DNA of 64,000 nt from Ensifer adhaerens (GCF_002940685.1 NZ_PNFP01000008.1:265204-329203), one strand, 5' to 3'. Positions 1 through 8,940 are shown, counted from the first letter of the stretch. Program-made: numbers and translations. Notes: generated by a model from the letters alone, not told the origin.

Positions 1-1
1 C

Positions 2-1231
2 ACCGAGCACAGCCAGGGCTCGACGACGGTCATGGCGATCGCCAACCTCGCCATGGTCACCGGCAATATAGGCCGGCCGGGCGTCGGCGTGAACCCGCTG
101 CGCGGCCAGAACAATGTGCAGGGTTCCTGCGACATGGGCTCGTTCCCGCACGAGCTGCCGGGCTATCGCCACATCTCCGACGACGCGACCCGCGAGACCT
201 TCGAGAAGCTCTGGGGCGTGGCGATCTCCAACGAGCCGGGCCTGCGCATCCCCAACATGCTCGATGCCGCCGTCGACGGCACTTTCAAGGGCATCTACAT
301 CCAGGGTGAAGACATCCTTCAGTCCGACCCGGACACCAAGCATGTGGCCGCCGGCCTTGCCGCGATGGAATGCGTCGTCGTGCACGACCTCTTCCTCAAC
401 GAGACCGCGAACTACGCGCATGTCTTCCTGCCGGGTTCGACCTTCCTTGAAAAGGACGGCACCTTCACCAACGCCGAGCGCCGCATCAACCGGGTGCGCA
501 AGGTGATGACGCCGAAGAACGGCTATGCCGACTGGGAGGTCACGCAGAAGCTCGCCCAGGCCATGGGCCTCAACTGGAACTACCGCCACCCCTCCGAGAT
601 CATGGACGAGATCGCCGCGACGACACCGAGCTTCGCGCTCGTTTCCTACGACTATCTCGACAAGATGGGCTCGGTGCAGTGGCCCTGCAACGAGAAGCAT
701 CCCGAGGGTTCGCCGATCATGCATGTCGACGGCTTCGTGCGCGGCAAGGGCAAGTTCATCCGCACCGAATATGTGGCGACCGACGAACGCACCGGCCCGC
801 GCTTCCCGCTGCTTCTCACCACCGGCCGCATCCTCAGCCAGTACAATGTCGGCGCCCAGACACGGCGCACGGACAACGTCGTCTGGCATGCGGAGGACCG
901 GCTGGAGATCCATCCACACGACGCCGAACAGCGCGGCATCCGCGACGGCGACTGGATCCGGCTTGCGAGCCGCGCCGGCGAGACGACCCTTCGTTCGCTG
1001 ATCACCGATCGCGTGGCGCCCGGTGTCGTCTACACCACCTTCCACCACCCGACGACACAGGCGAACGTCATCACGACAGACTTTTCCGACTGGGCGACCA
1101 ACTGCCCGGAATACAAGGTGACCGCGGTACAGGTGATGCCGTCGAACGGTCCTTCGGACTGGCAGGTGGACTACGACGAACAGGCCCGCCAGTCGCGCCG
1201 GATTTCCGGCAAGCTGGAGGCGGCGGAGTGA
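2..1231 (+). CDS. fdsA: NAD-dependent formate dehydrogenase alpha subunit (3' part, cut by window edge)
   Basis: This is the C-terminal 409 codons of the molybdenum catalytic subunit that oxidises formate to CO2 in the cytoplasmic, NAD-linked FdsABG complex. The reading frame is open from base 2 and opens with TEHSQGST, so the true start lies upstream of the window. The stretch NPLRGQNNVQGSCDMG is typical of the molybdopterin oxidoreductase core. From about base 790 the protein becomes the C-terminal molybdopterin-dinucleotide-binding domain (RFPLLLTTGRILSQYN). fdhD and fdsD follow on the same strand, as in fds operons. The iron-sulfur and Mo-ligand N-terminal region is not visible, so a selenocysteine or cysteine ligand cannot be judged here. 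Confidence 0.93.
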   Translation, partial: TEHSQGSTTVMAIANLAMVTGNIGRPGVGVNPLRGQNNVQGSCDMGSFPHELPGYRHISDDATRETFEKLWGVAISNEPGLRIPNMLDAAVDGTFKGIYIQGEDILQSDPDTKHVAAGLAAMECVVVHDLFLNETANYAHVFLPGSTFLEKDGTFTNAERRINRVRKVMTPKNGYADWEVTQKLAQAMGLNWNYRHPSEIMDEIAATTPSFALVSYDYLDKMGSVQWPCNEKHPEGSPIMHVDGFVRGKGKFIRTEYVATDERTGPRFPLLLTTGRILSQYNVGAQTRRTDNVVWHAEDRLEIHPHDAEQRGIRDGDWIRLASRAGETTLRSLITDRVAPGVVYTTFHHPTTQANVITTDFSDWATNCPEYKVTAVQVMPSNGPSDWQVDYDEQARQSRRISGKLEAAE

Positions 1232-1252
1232 TGGTTCGGGCTGCGACCGGTC

Positions 1253-2092
1253 ATGGCGACGTTTAGGACATCCAAGACCGTTCCCGAGGCGGCTCGCCGC
1301 AACGGTGCACTTCGGGACGGCTCGCGCGCCGTGCCGGAGGAAACGCCGGTTGCCTTCAGCTATGGCGGCTCGACCCATGCGGTGATGATGGCCACGCCCG
1401 GTGATCTCGAGGATTTTGCCGTCGGCTTCAGCCTGACCGAGGGCATCATCACCGATCCCGACCAGATCGAATCGGTCGAGATCGTCTCGGAAACAATCGC
1501 AGGCAATCTCGGCATCGACCTGCAGATCGTGCTTCGCGACGAAGAGAACGACATGCTGCGCCAGCGCCGGCGGCACATGGCGGGGCCGGTCGGCTGCGGT
1601 CTTTGCGGCATCGAATCGATCGAGCAGGCGGTCAGGCCGACGCCGGATGTTTCCGGCTCGAAGCTGACGCTCTCGCAAGAGGACGTGGTCGCGGCCGTGG
1701 CGCTGCTCAACGGCCAGCAGCCGCTGCATTTCGAAACGCGCGCCGTACATGGCGCTGCCTTCTACGTGCCGGGCCGCGGCCTGATCGCCGTGCGCGAGGA
1801 TGTCGGGCGCCACAATGCACTCGACAAGCTGGTGGGCGCCGCCGCGCGCGCCGGTTTCAGGGGAAGCGCCGGCGCCGTCGTCGTCACCAGCCGGGTGTCC
1901 GTCGAGATGGTGCAGAAGACGGCGGTTGTCGGCAGCCCCGTGATCATCGCCATTTCGGCGCCGACGGCGCTTGCCATCCGCACAGCCGACGCTGCGGGCA
2001 TGACGCTGATCGCGCTCGTGCGCGGTGACGAGTTCGAGATTTTCACCCATGCCGAACGCATCAAGTCCGGAGCCGCCGTCGATGTCGCATGA
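1253..2092 (+). CDS. fdhD: Formate dehydrogenase sulfurtransferase FdhD
   Basis: FdhD (called FdsC in some fds operons) passes sulfur from a cysteine desulfurase to the Mo-bis-MGD cofactor, which activates formate dehydrogenase. The 279-residue product has the family's paired-cysteine loop CGLCG (C115 and C118). It also has the VREDVGRHNALDK and SRVSVEMVQK stretches found in FdhD proteins. It begins 21 bases after the fdsA stop and its last 11 bases overlap the start of fdsD, so the three genes are probably cotranscribed. No strong ribosome binding site precedes the ATG, which suggests translational coupling to fdsA. An ATG at 1231 runs into a stop after 11 codons and was not used. Confidence 0.93.
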   Translation: MATFRTSKTVPEAARRNGALRDGSRAVPEETPVAFSYGGSTHAVMMATPGDLEDFAVGFSLTEGIITDPDQIESVEIVSETIAGNLGIDLQIVLRDEENDMLRQRRRHMAGPVGCGLCGIESIEQAVRPTPDVSGSKLTLSQEDVVAAVALLNGQQPLHFETRAVHGAAFYVPGRGLIAVREDVGRHNALDKLVGAAARAGFRGSAGAVVVTSRVSVEMVQKTAVVGSPVIIAISAPTALAIRTADAAGMTLIALVRGDEFEIFTHAERIKSGAAVDVA

Positions 2093-2315
2093 CAACACCA
2101 ACGCCAAGCTGATCTACATGGCGAACCAGATCGCCACCTTCTTCAAGAGCCAGCCTGAGAGCGAGGCGGCGCAGGGCGTCGCCACCCATATCAACAAGTA
2201 TTGGGAACCGCGCATGCGGCGCAAATTGTTCGAGCACATCGACAATGGCGGGGAAGGGCTGACGCCGCTGGTGCTGGAGGCGGCCGCGAAGATCAAGCGT
2301 CCGGAAGCGGCTTGA
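2082..2315 (+). CDS. fdsD: Formate dehydrogenase delta subunit
   Basis: This 77-residue protein matches FdsD, a small accessory protein of NAD-dependent formate dehydrogenases that is encoded at the end of fds operons. Its sequence (KLIYMANQIATFFKSQ, then HINKYWEPRMRR) fits the family: short, soluble, with a central Trp-Glu-Pro-Arg-Met motif. The start overlaps the fdhD stop by 11 bases in another frame, consistent with coupled translation. An upstream in-frame start at 2025 lies inside fdhD and adds a composition-biased tail, so ATG 2082 was chosen. Confidence 0.9.
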   Translation: MSHDNTNAKLIYMANQIATFFKSQPESEAAQGVATHINKYWEPRMRRKLFEHIDNGGEGLTPLVLEAAAKIKRPEAA

Positions 2316-2400
2316 CCGGCTTCATCAAACCGACGCAGCTTCTCTAAAAGTCGCCGAGACGGCGTATTTCTCGACAAGCAGGTCCTCTGAAAAGATTTAA

Positions 2401-2430
2401 GGGAAGGCGGCTACCGGTCGCCGCCTTCCC
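2401..2430 (-). terminator. Hairpin between convergent fdsD and chemoreceptor genes
   Basis: A perfect 10-bp stem GGGAAGGCGG/CCGCCTTCCC encloses a 10-base loop. Read on the minus strand it is followed by TTAAATCTTTT, so it probably ends the chemoreceptor transcript. It could also act on the converging fds transcript, although no T-run follows on the plus strand. Confidence 0.6.
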
Positions 2431-2462
2431 CATTCCCGAGCGCGGGGTGCAGGGATGTGCGC

Positions 2463-4247
2463 TCAGAAATTCTGCCAGCCATCCGCGGCCGGCGCCGCAG
2501 CGAGGCTTGTTCGCCCACCGCCGCGCATGGCGCGGGCGGTTGCGTGCAGGCGTGATGGTTGCGTGCGATCGTCGAGGTGACGGCTCGCGTCGATGATCTG
2601 GGCCTGCTCGCCGTAGCGGAACTGGCGGAGCAGCTCGTGCAGGGCTTCCGCCTCGCGGGCCATGGCGTGGCTTGCCGCCGTGCTCTCTTCGACCATGGCG
2701 GCGTTCTGCTGCGTCGCCTGGTCCATCGAGTTGACCGCCTGGTTGATCTCCTTGAGACCGGTCGATTGTTCTCGTGCGGCCTCGACGATCGCGGCGACGT
2801 TGCCGTTGATTTCCTGGACCTGGACGAGGATTTCTTCGAGCGCCGCCCCCGTCTGGCCGACCAGCGACACGCCGTTCTTGACGTGTTCGGTGGAGGTGCC
2901 GATCAGCGCCTTGATATCTTTGGCGGCACTGGCGGAGCGTTGCGCAAGCTCGCGCACTTCCTGGGCGACGACGGCGAAGCCCTTGCCGGCTTCACCGGCT
3001 CGCGCCGCCTCGACGCCGGCATTGAGCGCCAGGAGGTTCGTCTGGAAGGCGATGTCGTCGATGACGCCGATGATGTTGGAGATTTCGCGGGACGATTGCT
3101 CGATCTGGCCCATCGCGTCGATGGCGCTCTTGACCACCTTGCCGGAGCGTTCGGCGCCGGTCTTGGTCTTGGCGACCAGGCCGCCGGCCTCCTCGGCGCG
3201 GCGGCTGGAGTCCGATACGGTCGTGGTGATCTCGTCGAGCGCTGCTGCGGTCTCTTCCACCGACGCCGCCTGCTGTTCCGTGCGCTTCGACAGGTCGTCG
3301 GCAGCGGCCCGGATCTCGCGGGCGCCGGAGGCGATCGCACTGGCATTGTCGCCGACGGTTCGCATCGCCCCACGCAGCTTGGCGGTGGCATCGTTGAAGT
3401 CGGTGCGCACCGCTTCCATGCTCGGCACGAAAGGCGTGTCGAGGTTTCGCGTCAGATCGCCTTCGGCGAGCGCCCTCAGGCCGGCGCCGAGGTTGTTGAT
3501 GGCGCTCATGCGCTCGCTGACATCGGTCGCGAACTTGACGACCTTGTAGACCTTGCCGCTGAAGTCGCGGATCGGGTTGTAGGCCGCCTGGATCCAGATC
3601 TCCTTGCCGCCCTTGCCGTAGCGTACGAACTCGTTGGAGAAGAACTCGCCGGCGGCCAAGCGTTTCCAGAAGTCGGCATATTCGGCTGTGCGGGCGTAGT
3701 TCGGCTCGCAGAACATGCTGTGATGCTTGCCCTGGATTTCCTGGAGGCTGTAGCCGAGTGCGGCGCAGAAATTTTCGTTCGCCGTCAGGATCTCGCCCGA
3801 TGGCGTGAACTCGATCACCGCCTGGGAGCGGGAGATCGCGTCGAGCTTGCCGGCATCTTCCGTGGCCCTTGCCTTGGCGGCGGTGATGTCGGTTGCGAAC
3901 TTGACCACCTTGTAGGGCTTGCCGTTGCGGGTGACGGGGTTGTAGCTCGCCTGGATCCAGATTTCGCGGCCGCCCTTGGCGATGCGCTTGTAGGCATTGG
4001 CATCGAATTCGCCGCGGCCGAGCCGGGCCCAGAAGTCGCGGTACTCCTGCGTCTGGGCGTAGTCGGCGGAGCAGAACATGCGGTGATGCTGGCCGACGAT
4101 TTCCTGGAGGCTGTAGCCGATAGCGGCGCAGAAGTTCTCATTGGCGGTGAGGATATTGCCGGTCAGGTCGAACTGGATGATGGCCTGCGACTTCGAAAGC
4201 GCGGCGATGATCTGGCTCGCGTCTGCAATTTTTCCGAGAGCGAACAT
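2463..4247 (-). CDS. Soluble methyl-accepting chemotaxis protein with two PAS domains
   Basis: This is a cytoplasmic chemoreceptor of 594 residues without a transmembrane segment. It has two PAS domains at about residues 15-125 and 136-246, a HAMP-like linker at about 250-300, and a long signalling coiled coil with the conserved hairpin tip (IDDIAFQTNLLALNAGVEAA). The two PAS units are closely similar (TANENFCAA, GYSLQEI and YKVVKFATD recur 121 residues apart), indicating an internal duplication. The C-terminus ends in GWQNF, which fits the xWxxF pentapeptide that tethers CheR/CheB on some receptors. The layout recalls the soluble S. meliloti receptor McpY, but identity with it is not established. 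A cheW gene lies upstream on the same strand, separated by a terminator. Confidence 0.93.
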   Translation of the reverse strand: MFALGKIADASQIIAALSKSQAIIQFDLTGNILTANENFCAAIGYSLQEIVGQHHRMFCSADYAQTQEYRDFWARLGRGEFDANAYKRIAKGGREIWIQASYNPVTRNGKPYKVVKFATDITAAKARATEDAGKLDAISRSQAVIEFTPSGEILTANENFCAALGYSLQEIQGKHHSMFCEPNYARTAEYADFWKRLAAGEFFSNEFVRYGKGGKEIWIQAAYNPIRDFSGKVYKVVKFATDVSERMSAINNLGAGLRALAEGDLTRNLDTPFVPSMEAVRTDFNDATAKLRGAMRTVGDNASAIASGAREIRAAADDLSKRTEQQAASVEETAAALDEITTTVSDSSRRAEEAGGLVAKTKTGAERSGKVVKSAIDAMGQIEQSSREISNIIGVIDDIAFQTNLLALNAGVEAARAGEAGKGFAVVAQEVRELAQRSASAAKDIKALIGTSTEHVKNGVSLVGQTGAALEEILVQVQEINGNVAAIVEAAREQSTGLKEINQAVNSMDQATQQNAAMVEESTAASHAMAREAEALHELLRQFRYGEQAQIIDASRHLDDRTQPSRLHATARAMRGGGRTSLAAAPAADGWQNF

Positions 4248-4614
4248 GGTAACCCTCTGATCTCGTTTGTTTGGCTTAAGCCGGGGCTTCGTGCCTCATT
4301 TGACAGGGCTTGCGGGGCCAGAGCGGCGCAACTCCCGGACTAGGACAAATACCGGCAACCCGAATAATGTCTGGTCGTCCTGCGCCGGCCCAATCCGGTC
4401 AGCGCTTTCGTGCTTCGTGAAGGAGTTCGAACTACCGGGCTTCATGCCCAAGGCGCCGTGTTGATACAATCTAGGTTAGTGACATGACTATTAAGCAGGT
4501 GTTAAAATAGCAACTATCAAATCTCAGTTGTAAAAACTCATATATCCAATTTTAGTTGAATTAGTTCCTCCTGTTTTTCTAAAGTATTGCCCGTTGACTG
4601 GGCAAATAACCAAC
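4248..4614. other. AT-rich gap upstream of the chemoreceptor gene
   Basis: There is no coding sequence here. The stretch from about 4480 to 4610 is clearly more AT-rich than the surroundings and should hold the chemoreceptor promoter on the minus strand. No convincing promoter hexamer pair or repeated element was found. Confidence 0.5.
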
Positions 4615-4645
4615 AAAAAAGCCGCCCCACGATACGTGGAACGGC
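4615..4645 (-). terminator. Rho-independent terminator of cheW
   Basis: On the minus strand, a stem GCCGTTCCAC/GTGGGGCGGC (two G-U pairs) with a five-base loop is followed by TTTTTTG. It lies 25 bases beyond the cheW stop and separates cheW from the chemoreceptor gene. Confidence 0.85.
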
Positions 4646-4669
4646 CTTGATTGTCGCTTGCCGGTTGCT

Positions 4670-5149
4670 TTAGGCGGCGAGTTCCTCGACCTCGCGTTCC
4701 TTGAACATGCGGGCAAGATTGAGGAAGCAGATCATGCCGGTCTCATTGGCGATGATGCCTTCGGCGAAGCTCTTGTCGAAAGACGCCGTCACTTCCGGCA
4801 CCGGCTGAACCTGGCTGCCCTGGACCGTGAGGATATCCGACACGCGGTCGACGACGAGACCGATCACCATGTTGTGCACCTCGGCGACGACGATGGCGCT
4901 GCGCTCGTTGGCGGTCGTCGATTTCATGCCGAGCTTGTGGGCGAGATCGATGATCGGGATCACCGTGCCGCGCAGGTTCATGACGCCGATCACTTCCGGC
5001 GGCGAATGCGGGATCGGCGTCGAGGGCGCCCAGCCGCGGATTTCGCGGATCGTCGTCGTCTTGACGCAGAATTCCTGGTCGTGGAGGCGGAACGCAATGA
5101 TTTCCAGCGTCTCGCCGTCGAAACCGGCCGTCCTGAGTGTGCTTGTCAT
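4670..5149 (-). CDS. cheW: Chemotaxis coupling protein CheW
   Basis: CheW is a cytoplasmic scaffold linking chemoreceptors to the kinase CheA. The 159-residue product is a single CheW domain with the usual landmarks: RLHDQEFCVKTTTIREI near the N-terminus, PPEVIGVMNLRGTVIPIIDL in the middle, and GLVVDRVSDILTV. ATG 5149 was chosen because GGAAGGAC sits about six bases upstream; an in-frame start 17 codons earlier has no such site. It has its own terminator, and its neighbour downstream is a chemoreceptor, so it may couple that receptor to a CheA encoded elsewhere. Confidence 0.93.
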   Translation of the reverse strand: MTSTLRTAGFDGETLEIIAFRLHDQEFCVKTTTIREIRGWAPSTPIPHSPPEVIGVMNLRGTVIPIIDLAHKLGMKSTTANERSAIVVAEVHNMVIGLVVDRVSDILTVQGSQVQPVPEVTASFDKSFAEGIIANETGMICFLNLARMFKEREVEELAA

Positions 5150-5395
5150 CGAAGGTCCTTCCAGCTTTCCGGTCGACGCCTCTGGGCGCGACACCGCCAA
5201 ACTCCAGATCTCTCCATATGGCTGCCGGCGCGTGAGGCGCGGCCAATGATCCGTCGAGGAGAGATCTTTACAATCCGCCGATCACATCCGGCGGGGCGCA
5301 GCTGCATCATGCGCGGAGGAACCGCTTTGCGCTTTGGGAAAGGACTATAGGCCGGGATTCGTTAAGACTTGCTTTTGCAAATGCTTACGAAGGAT

Positions 5396-5420
5396 CCGCC
5401 CCGAGAGAGACCCGGGGCGG
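5396..5420 (-). terminator. Hairpin after ornithine aminotransferase
   Basis: CCGCCCCG and CGGGGCGG form an 8-bp stem 14 bases past the rocD stop. No T-run follows on the minus strand, so termination here is only probable. Confidence 0.45.
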
Positions 5421-5433
5421 AAACGATCTCAGA

Positions 5434-6639
5434 TCAGGCGGAGGCGAGAACCGCCGCAAAGTGCTCGACCGCCCAGTCGACCTGATCGGCGGTGATGACC
5501 AGCGGCGGCGCGATGCGGATCGTGTCGCCATGGGTGTCCTTGGCAAGGATGCCGCGCTCCTTCAGGGCTTCGCAGTACTTGCGCGCGCCACCGGCTTCCG
5601 GCACCAGCTCGACGGCCAGCATCAGGCCGCGGCCGCGGACTTCCTTGATGATGTTGGAGCGGATGTCGGTGAGGCCCTTCTGGAAGCGCTCGCCCATCTT
5701 AGCCGAGTTTTCGATCATGCCTTCTTCGGTCAGCGCCTTCAGCGCCGCGCGGGCGATGGCGCAGGCGAGCGGGTTGCCGCCGAAGGTCGAGCCATGCTGG
5801 CCGGGCTTCAGCACGCCGAGCACTTCCGAGTTGGAGAGCACGGCCGAGACCGGATAGAAGCCGCCGGACAGCGCCTTCCCGATCAGCGTCACGTCGGCCT
5901 CGATCGCCTCATGCTCTTCGGCAAGCAGCTTGCCGGTGCGGCCAAGGCCGGTCTGGATCTCGTCGAGGATCAGCGTGATGCCGTGTTTGGTGCAGAGTTC
6001 GCGCACCGTCGTGAAGTAGCCTGCCGGCGGGACGATGACGCCGGCCTCGCCCTGGATCGGCTCGACGAGGAAGGCGACGGTGTTTTCGTTGATTGCAGCG
6101 CGGAAGGCATCGATGTCACCGAAGGGCACGACCCGGAAGCCCGGAGCAAACGGGCCGAAGCCGGTGCGGGCGTCCGGATCGGTCGAGAAGCCGACGATGC
6201 CCATGGTGCGGCCATGGAAGTTGTTCGAGCAGACGATGATCTCGGCCTTGTTCTCGGCGACGCCCTTGACCTCGTAGCCCCACTTGCGCACCGCCTTGAC
6301 GGCGGTCTCGACCGCTTCGGCGCCGGAGTTCATCGGCAGCACCTTGTGCGAGCCGGTCAGCGCCGCGATCTCTTCGTAGAAATGCGCCAGCTGGTCGTTG
6401 CGGAAGGCGCGCGAGGTCAGCGTCAGCTTCTGCGCCTGTTCCATCATCGCCTTCAGGATCTTCGGATGGCAGTGGCCCTGGTTGACGGCGGAATAGGCCG
6501 AAAGGCAATCGAGGTAGCGATTGCCCTCCATGTCCCAGACATAGACGCCTTCGCCGCGCGAGAGCACCACGTCGAGCGGCTTGTAGTTATGGGCGCCGAG
6601 CCGGTATTCGGTTTCGATCAGGGCTGCCGTCGTGTTCAT
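5434..6639 (-). CDS. rocD: Ornithine aminotransferase
   Basis: This class III PLP-dependent aminotransferase transfers the delta-amino group of ornithine to 2-oxoglutarate, giving glutamate semialdehyde. It follows arginase in arginine degradation. The 401-residue length is typical. Visible motifs are [10 protein letters not shown] (104-113), the PLP-binding DEIQTGLGR (226-234), and [10 protein letters not shown] with the Schiff-base lysine K255. It lies downstream of arginase on the same strand. The 126-base gap between them is filled by a palindromic repeat, so the two genes may still share a transcript. The divergent Lrp-type gene beyond arginase is the likely regulator. Confidence 0.93.
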   Translation of the reverse strand: MNTTAALIETEYRLGAHNYKPLDVVLSRGEGVYVWDMEGNRYLDCLSAYSAVNQGHCHPKILKAMMEQAQKLTLTSRAFRNDQLAHFYEEIAALTGSHKVLPMNSGAEAVETAVKAVRKWGYEVKGVAENKAEIIVCSNNFHGRTMGIVGFSTDPDARTGFGPFAPGFRVVPFGDIDAFRAAINENTVAFLVEPIQGEAGVIVPPAGYFTTVRELCTKHGITLILDEIQTGLGRTGKLLAEEHEAIEADVTLIGKALSGGFYPVSAVLSNSEVLGVLKPGQHGSTFGGNPLACAIARAALKALTEEGMIENSAKMGERFQKGLTDIRSNIIKEVRGRGLMLAVELVPEAGGARKYCEALKERGILAKDTHGDTIRIAPPLVITADQVDWAVEHFAAVLASA

Positions 6640-6660
6640 GCATGATCCTCCGTTTGTCTT

Positions 6661-6755
6661 CTACAGCGCCGCGCGTCTGATCAGACGCGCAAGGGTCGCT
6701 GTAGCACTTTGATTTTCTGCATAATTTTTCCTTGAAACCAGTTCGTTTCAAGGAA
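6661..6755. repeat. Dispersed rhizobial intergenic palindromic element (full copy)
   Basis: The element contains outer arms CTACAGCG (6661-6668) and CGCTGTAG (6697-6704). These enclose the perfect 20-bp palindrome GCGCGTCTGATCAGACGCGC at 6671-6690. A second inverted repeat, TTCCTTGAAAC/GTTTCAAGGAA, lies at 6728-6738 and 6745-6755. A partial second copy of the first module lies at 54872-54925. From memory, this two-hairpin element is common between genes in Rhizobiaceae. Confidence 0.8.
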
Positions 6756-6765
6756 TTGCAGGGTC

Positions 6766-7689
6766 TCAGGCGCTGCGGGTCGGCCGGTCGAGCACGCGGC
6801 GGCCAAAGAGGCTTGCCGTCAGTTCGACCAGGACGCGCGCGCTCTTGCCACGGTCGTCGAGGAAGGGGTTGAGCTCGACGACGTCGAGCGAGGACACGAG
6901 GTCGCTTTCCCAGAGCATTTCCATGATCAGGTGCGCTTCGCGGAAGGTGGCGCCGCCCGGAACGGTGGTGCCGACACCGGGGGCCAGTTCCGGATCCATG
7001 AAGTCGACGTCGAGGCTCACGTGCAGCAGGCCGTTTGCGGCGCGAACCTCTTCGAGGATCTGGCGCATGATATGGGCCATGCCGAGTTCATCGACAGCGC
7101 GCATGTCATAGACGCGCACGCCATGTTCTGAGATCTCTTCGCGTTCGCGGTCGTCGACCGAGCGGATGCCGACCTGGAAGACCTTCTTCGGATCGACGAG
7201 CGGACGGTCGGCGGGCAGGATCGGGGCGAACTCGGCCTGGCCGCAGAAATAGGCAACCGGCATGCCGTGCATGTTGCCGGAGGGCGACGTCGACGGCGAG
7301 TTGAAATCGGCATGCGCGTCGAGCCAGAGCACGAAGAGCGGCCGGCTGACATCGGCGGCGTAGCGCGCCATGCCGGATACGCTGCCCATCGAGAGCGCGT
7401 GGTCACCGCCGAGGATGATCGGGAAGTGGCCCTTGCGCACGGTGTCGTGCACGGAATCATGCAGTGCGCGCGCGAAGGCTGCGACGATCTGCAGGTTGTT
7501 GGCGCCCGGGTGGTTGGCGAGATCGCGCGCCGGAAGCGGTTTGACGTCGCCGTCGTCGTGAACCGTGTGGCCGAGGTCGCGCAGCACCGTGTCGATGCCG
7601 GCGATGCGCAGGGCCGTTGGGCCCATGGCCGCGCCGCGCCGTCCAGAACCTTCCTCGATGGGTGCGCCGATCAGCGTGATGGTCGTCAT
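6766..7689 (-). CDS. rocF: Arginase
   Basis: Arginase hydrolyses arginine to ornithine and urea with a binuclear manganese centre. The 307-residue product carries the metal-binding motifs of the ureohydrolase family: GGDH with H97, DAHAD (124-128) and DVDFMDP (227-233). ATG 7689 was chosen because AGGAAGGAAT precedes it. In-frame starts at 7725 and 7773 would place that site inside the gene and add a tail that arginases lack. The product feeds rocD directly downstream, and a divergent Lrp/AsnC gene shares the upstream region. Confidence 0.93.
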   Translation of the reverse strand: MTTITLIGAPIEEGSGRRGAAMGPTALRIAGIDTVLRDLGHTVHDDGDVKPLPARDLANHPGANNLQIVAAFARALHDSVHDTVRKGHFPIILGGDHALSMGSVSGMARYAADVSRPLFVLWLDAHADFNSPSTSPSGNMHGMPVAYFCGQAEFAPILPADRPLVDPKKVFQVGIRSVDDREREEISEHGVRVYDMRAVDELGMAHIMRQILEEVRAANGLLHVSLDVDFMDPELAPGVGTTVPGGATFREAHLIMEMLWESDLVSSLDVVELNPFLDDRGKSARVLVELTASLFGRRVLDRPTRSA

Positions 7690-7801
7690 GTCCGCCCGAT
7701 TCCTTCCTAAAGATAATTCCGACATGTTCCCGGTTGGGATCGCGCAGATTATGGCGAAAATGGGCGTCGGCAAAAAGATGGAAAACTGCCGATTAGCGAG
7801 C

Positions 7802-7832
7802 TAAAATCGACAGATTGATAAGTCCGATTTTA
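7802..7832. promoter_or_regulatory. Inverted repeat in the arginase/Lrp divergent promoter
   Basis: TAAAATCG (7802-7809) and CGATTTTA (7825-7832) form a perfect 8-bp inverted repeat with a 15-base spacer, ending 14 bases before the lrp-type start codon. A further CGATTAG half-site lies at 7790-7796. The position suits an operator for autoregulation and for control of arginase. The binding protein is inferred. Confidence 0.6.
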
Positions 7833-7846
7833 CAAAGTGACAGACT

Positions 7847-8281
7847 ATGGATGATCTCGACCAGGCGCTCATCAGCGCACTGCGCCAGAATGCGCGCATT
7901 CCCGTTTCGACGCTATCGGAAATGACCGGTGTGTCGCGGGCGACCGTCGCGGCCCGCATCGACAGGTTGGTGGCCAATGGCACGATCGCCGCCTTCACGA
8001 TCCGCACCGGCGCGGAAATTCCGACATCCGGTGTGCGCGCGGTCGTCATGATCGAGGTGCACGGCAAGATGGCCGATCGCGTCGCGGAACATTTGCGCGG
8101 CCTGCCGCAGGTCAAGGCGCTGCACAGCACGAATGGCCGCTGGGACTTCATCGCCGAACTGGAAGACCGCGATCTCGTCTCCTTCGACGAGACGCTGCGG
8201 CGCATCCGCCTGATCGACGGCATCACTGTTACCGAGACGAATATCCTGTTGAAAACCAGCAAGATGACCGGCGCGTTCTAG
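7847..8281 (+). CDS. Lrp/AsnC family transcriptional regulator
   Basis: This 144-residue cytoplasmic regulator has an N-terminal winged helix (DQALISALRQNARIPVSTLS, then MTGVSRATVAARIDRLVANG). The C-terminal half is a RAM/AsnC ligand-binding domain (about 70-140). It is transcribed away from arginase, and the 157-base gap holds a perfect inverted repeat. By analogy with other arginine-catabolic operons it probably senses an amino acid such as arginine or ornithine and activates rocF-rocD; this is inference. Confidence 0.9.
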   Translation: MDDLDQALISALRQNARIPVSTLSEMTGVSRATVAARIDRLVANGTIAAFTIRTGAEIPTSGVRAVVMIEVHGKMADRVAEHLRGLPQVKALHSTNGRWDFIAELEDRDLVSFDETLRRIRLIDGITVTETNILLKTSKMTGAF

Positions 8282-8392
8282 TCTTTTGCCGGGTCCTCAA
8301 CCGGTGGCGAAATCACGGCTCGGAGTCGAATTGTTCTTGCTTTGTTCTAATGTTTCGCTATGATGGCCGCCTCACCCAAGATGGAGGATGTC

Positions 8393-8875
8393 ATGGTTGC
8401 CAATGGCGGCAGGCTTGCCGATCGGCAGATCTGTGTGAAGCTGTTTGTCAGGCATGGCGACGAGGATCGCGCCATCGCCTTTTACCGCGAGGCGCTGGGC
8501 GCCGAGCTTCTGCAGCGGCATGAATGGCCGAGCGGCATTTTGACGAGTGCGGATCTGAGGATTGGGGAATCGGTGTTCCGGATTGCCGGGGCCAATCCGC
8601 GCCGCGACGCGGAGCCCAAGCTCGGCGGGCCGCGCTCGCCGCATGCGCTCGGCACGACGGCGGTGATCCTGGAGCTGCATGTGCGCGACGTCGATCGTGT
8701 CATCGGCCGCGCGATCGGCGCCGGGGCGAGCCTTCGCAATGCGGCCGAAACCCTGTCGACGGGCGACCGCGTCGGCGCCTTCATCGATCCCTTCGGCCAT
8801 ATATGGGCCCTATTCAACGCGATCGAAGACGCCGATATCGTCGATCTGAGCATCGAGGCCCGCAACGCCGCCTGA
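8393..8875 (+). CDS. VOC superfamily (glyoxalase/PhnB-like) protein
   Basis: The 160-residue protein fits a single-chain VOC fold of the PhnB-like kind. It has a first beta-alpha unit (ICVKLFVRHGDEDRAIAFYREALGAELLQRH) and a second ending in the characteristic DRVGAFIDPFGHIWALF. ATG 8393 is preceded by GGAGG at a five-base spacing; earlier in-frame ATGs at 8360, 8363 and 8381 lack such a site. Substrate and metal use are unknown. The stop codon lies inside the terminator hairpin, so the gene is probably monocistronic. Confidence 0.8.
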   Translation: MVANGGRLADRQICVKLFVRHGDEDRAIAFYREALGAELLQRHEWPSGILTSADLRIGESVFRIAGANPRRDAEPKLGGPRSPHALGTTAVILELHVRDVDRVIGRAIGAGASLRNAAETLSTGDRVGAFIDPFGHIWALFNAIEDADIVDLSIEARNAA

Positions 8876-8895
8876 GGCGTTGCGGGCCTTTCGTT
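8856..8895 (+). terminator. Terminator overlapping the 3' end of the VOC gene
   Basis: A 14-bp stem (8856-8869 with 8876-8889) and a six-base loop are followed by TTCGTT. The stop codon TGA (8873-8875) lies in the loop, so the left arm is coding sequence. Confidence 0.8.
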
Positions 8896-8940
8896 GCACG
8901 CGTAGCCGAGCGGGGAGGGGTGCCGCTTGCCAACAGGCGA

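Noticed and set aside
2559..4343. 594-codon open frame on the plus strand opposite the chemoreceptor
   Set aside because: Shadow of the chemoreceptor gene, whose domains are unmistakable on the other strand.
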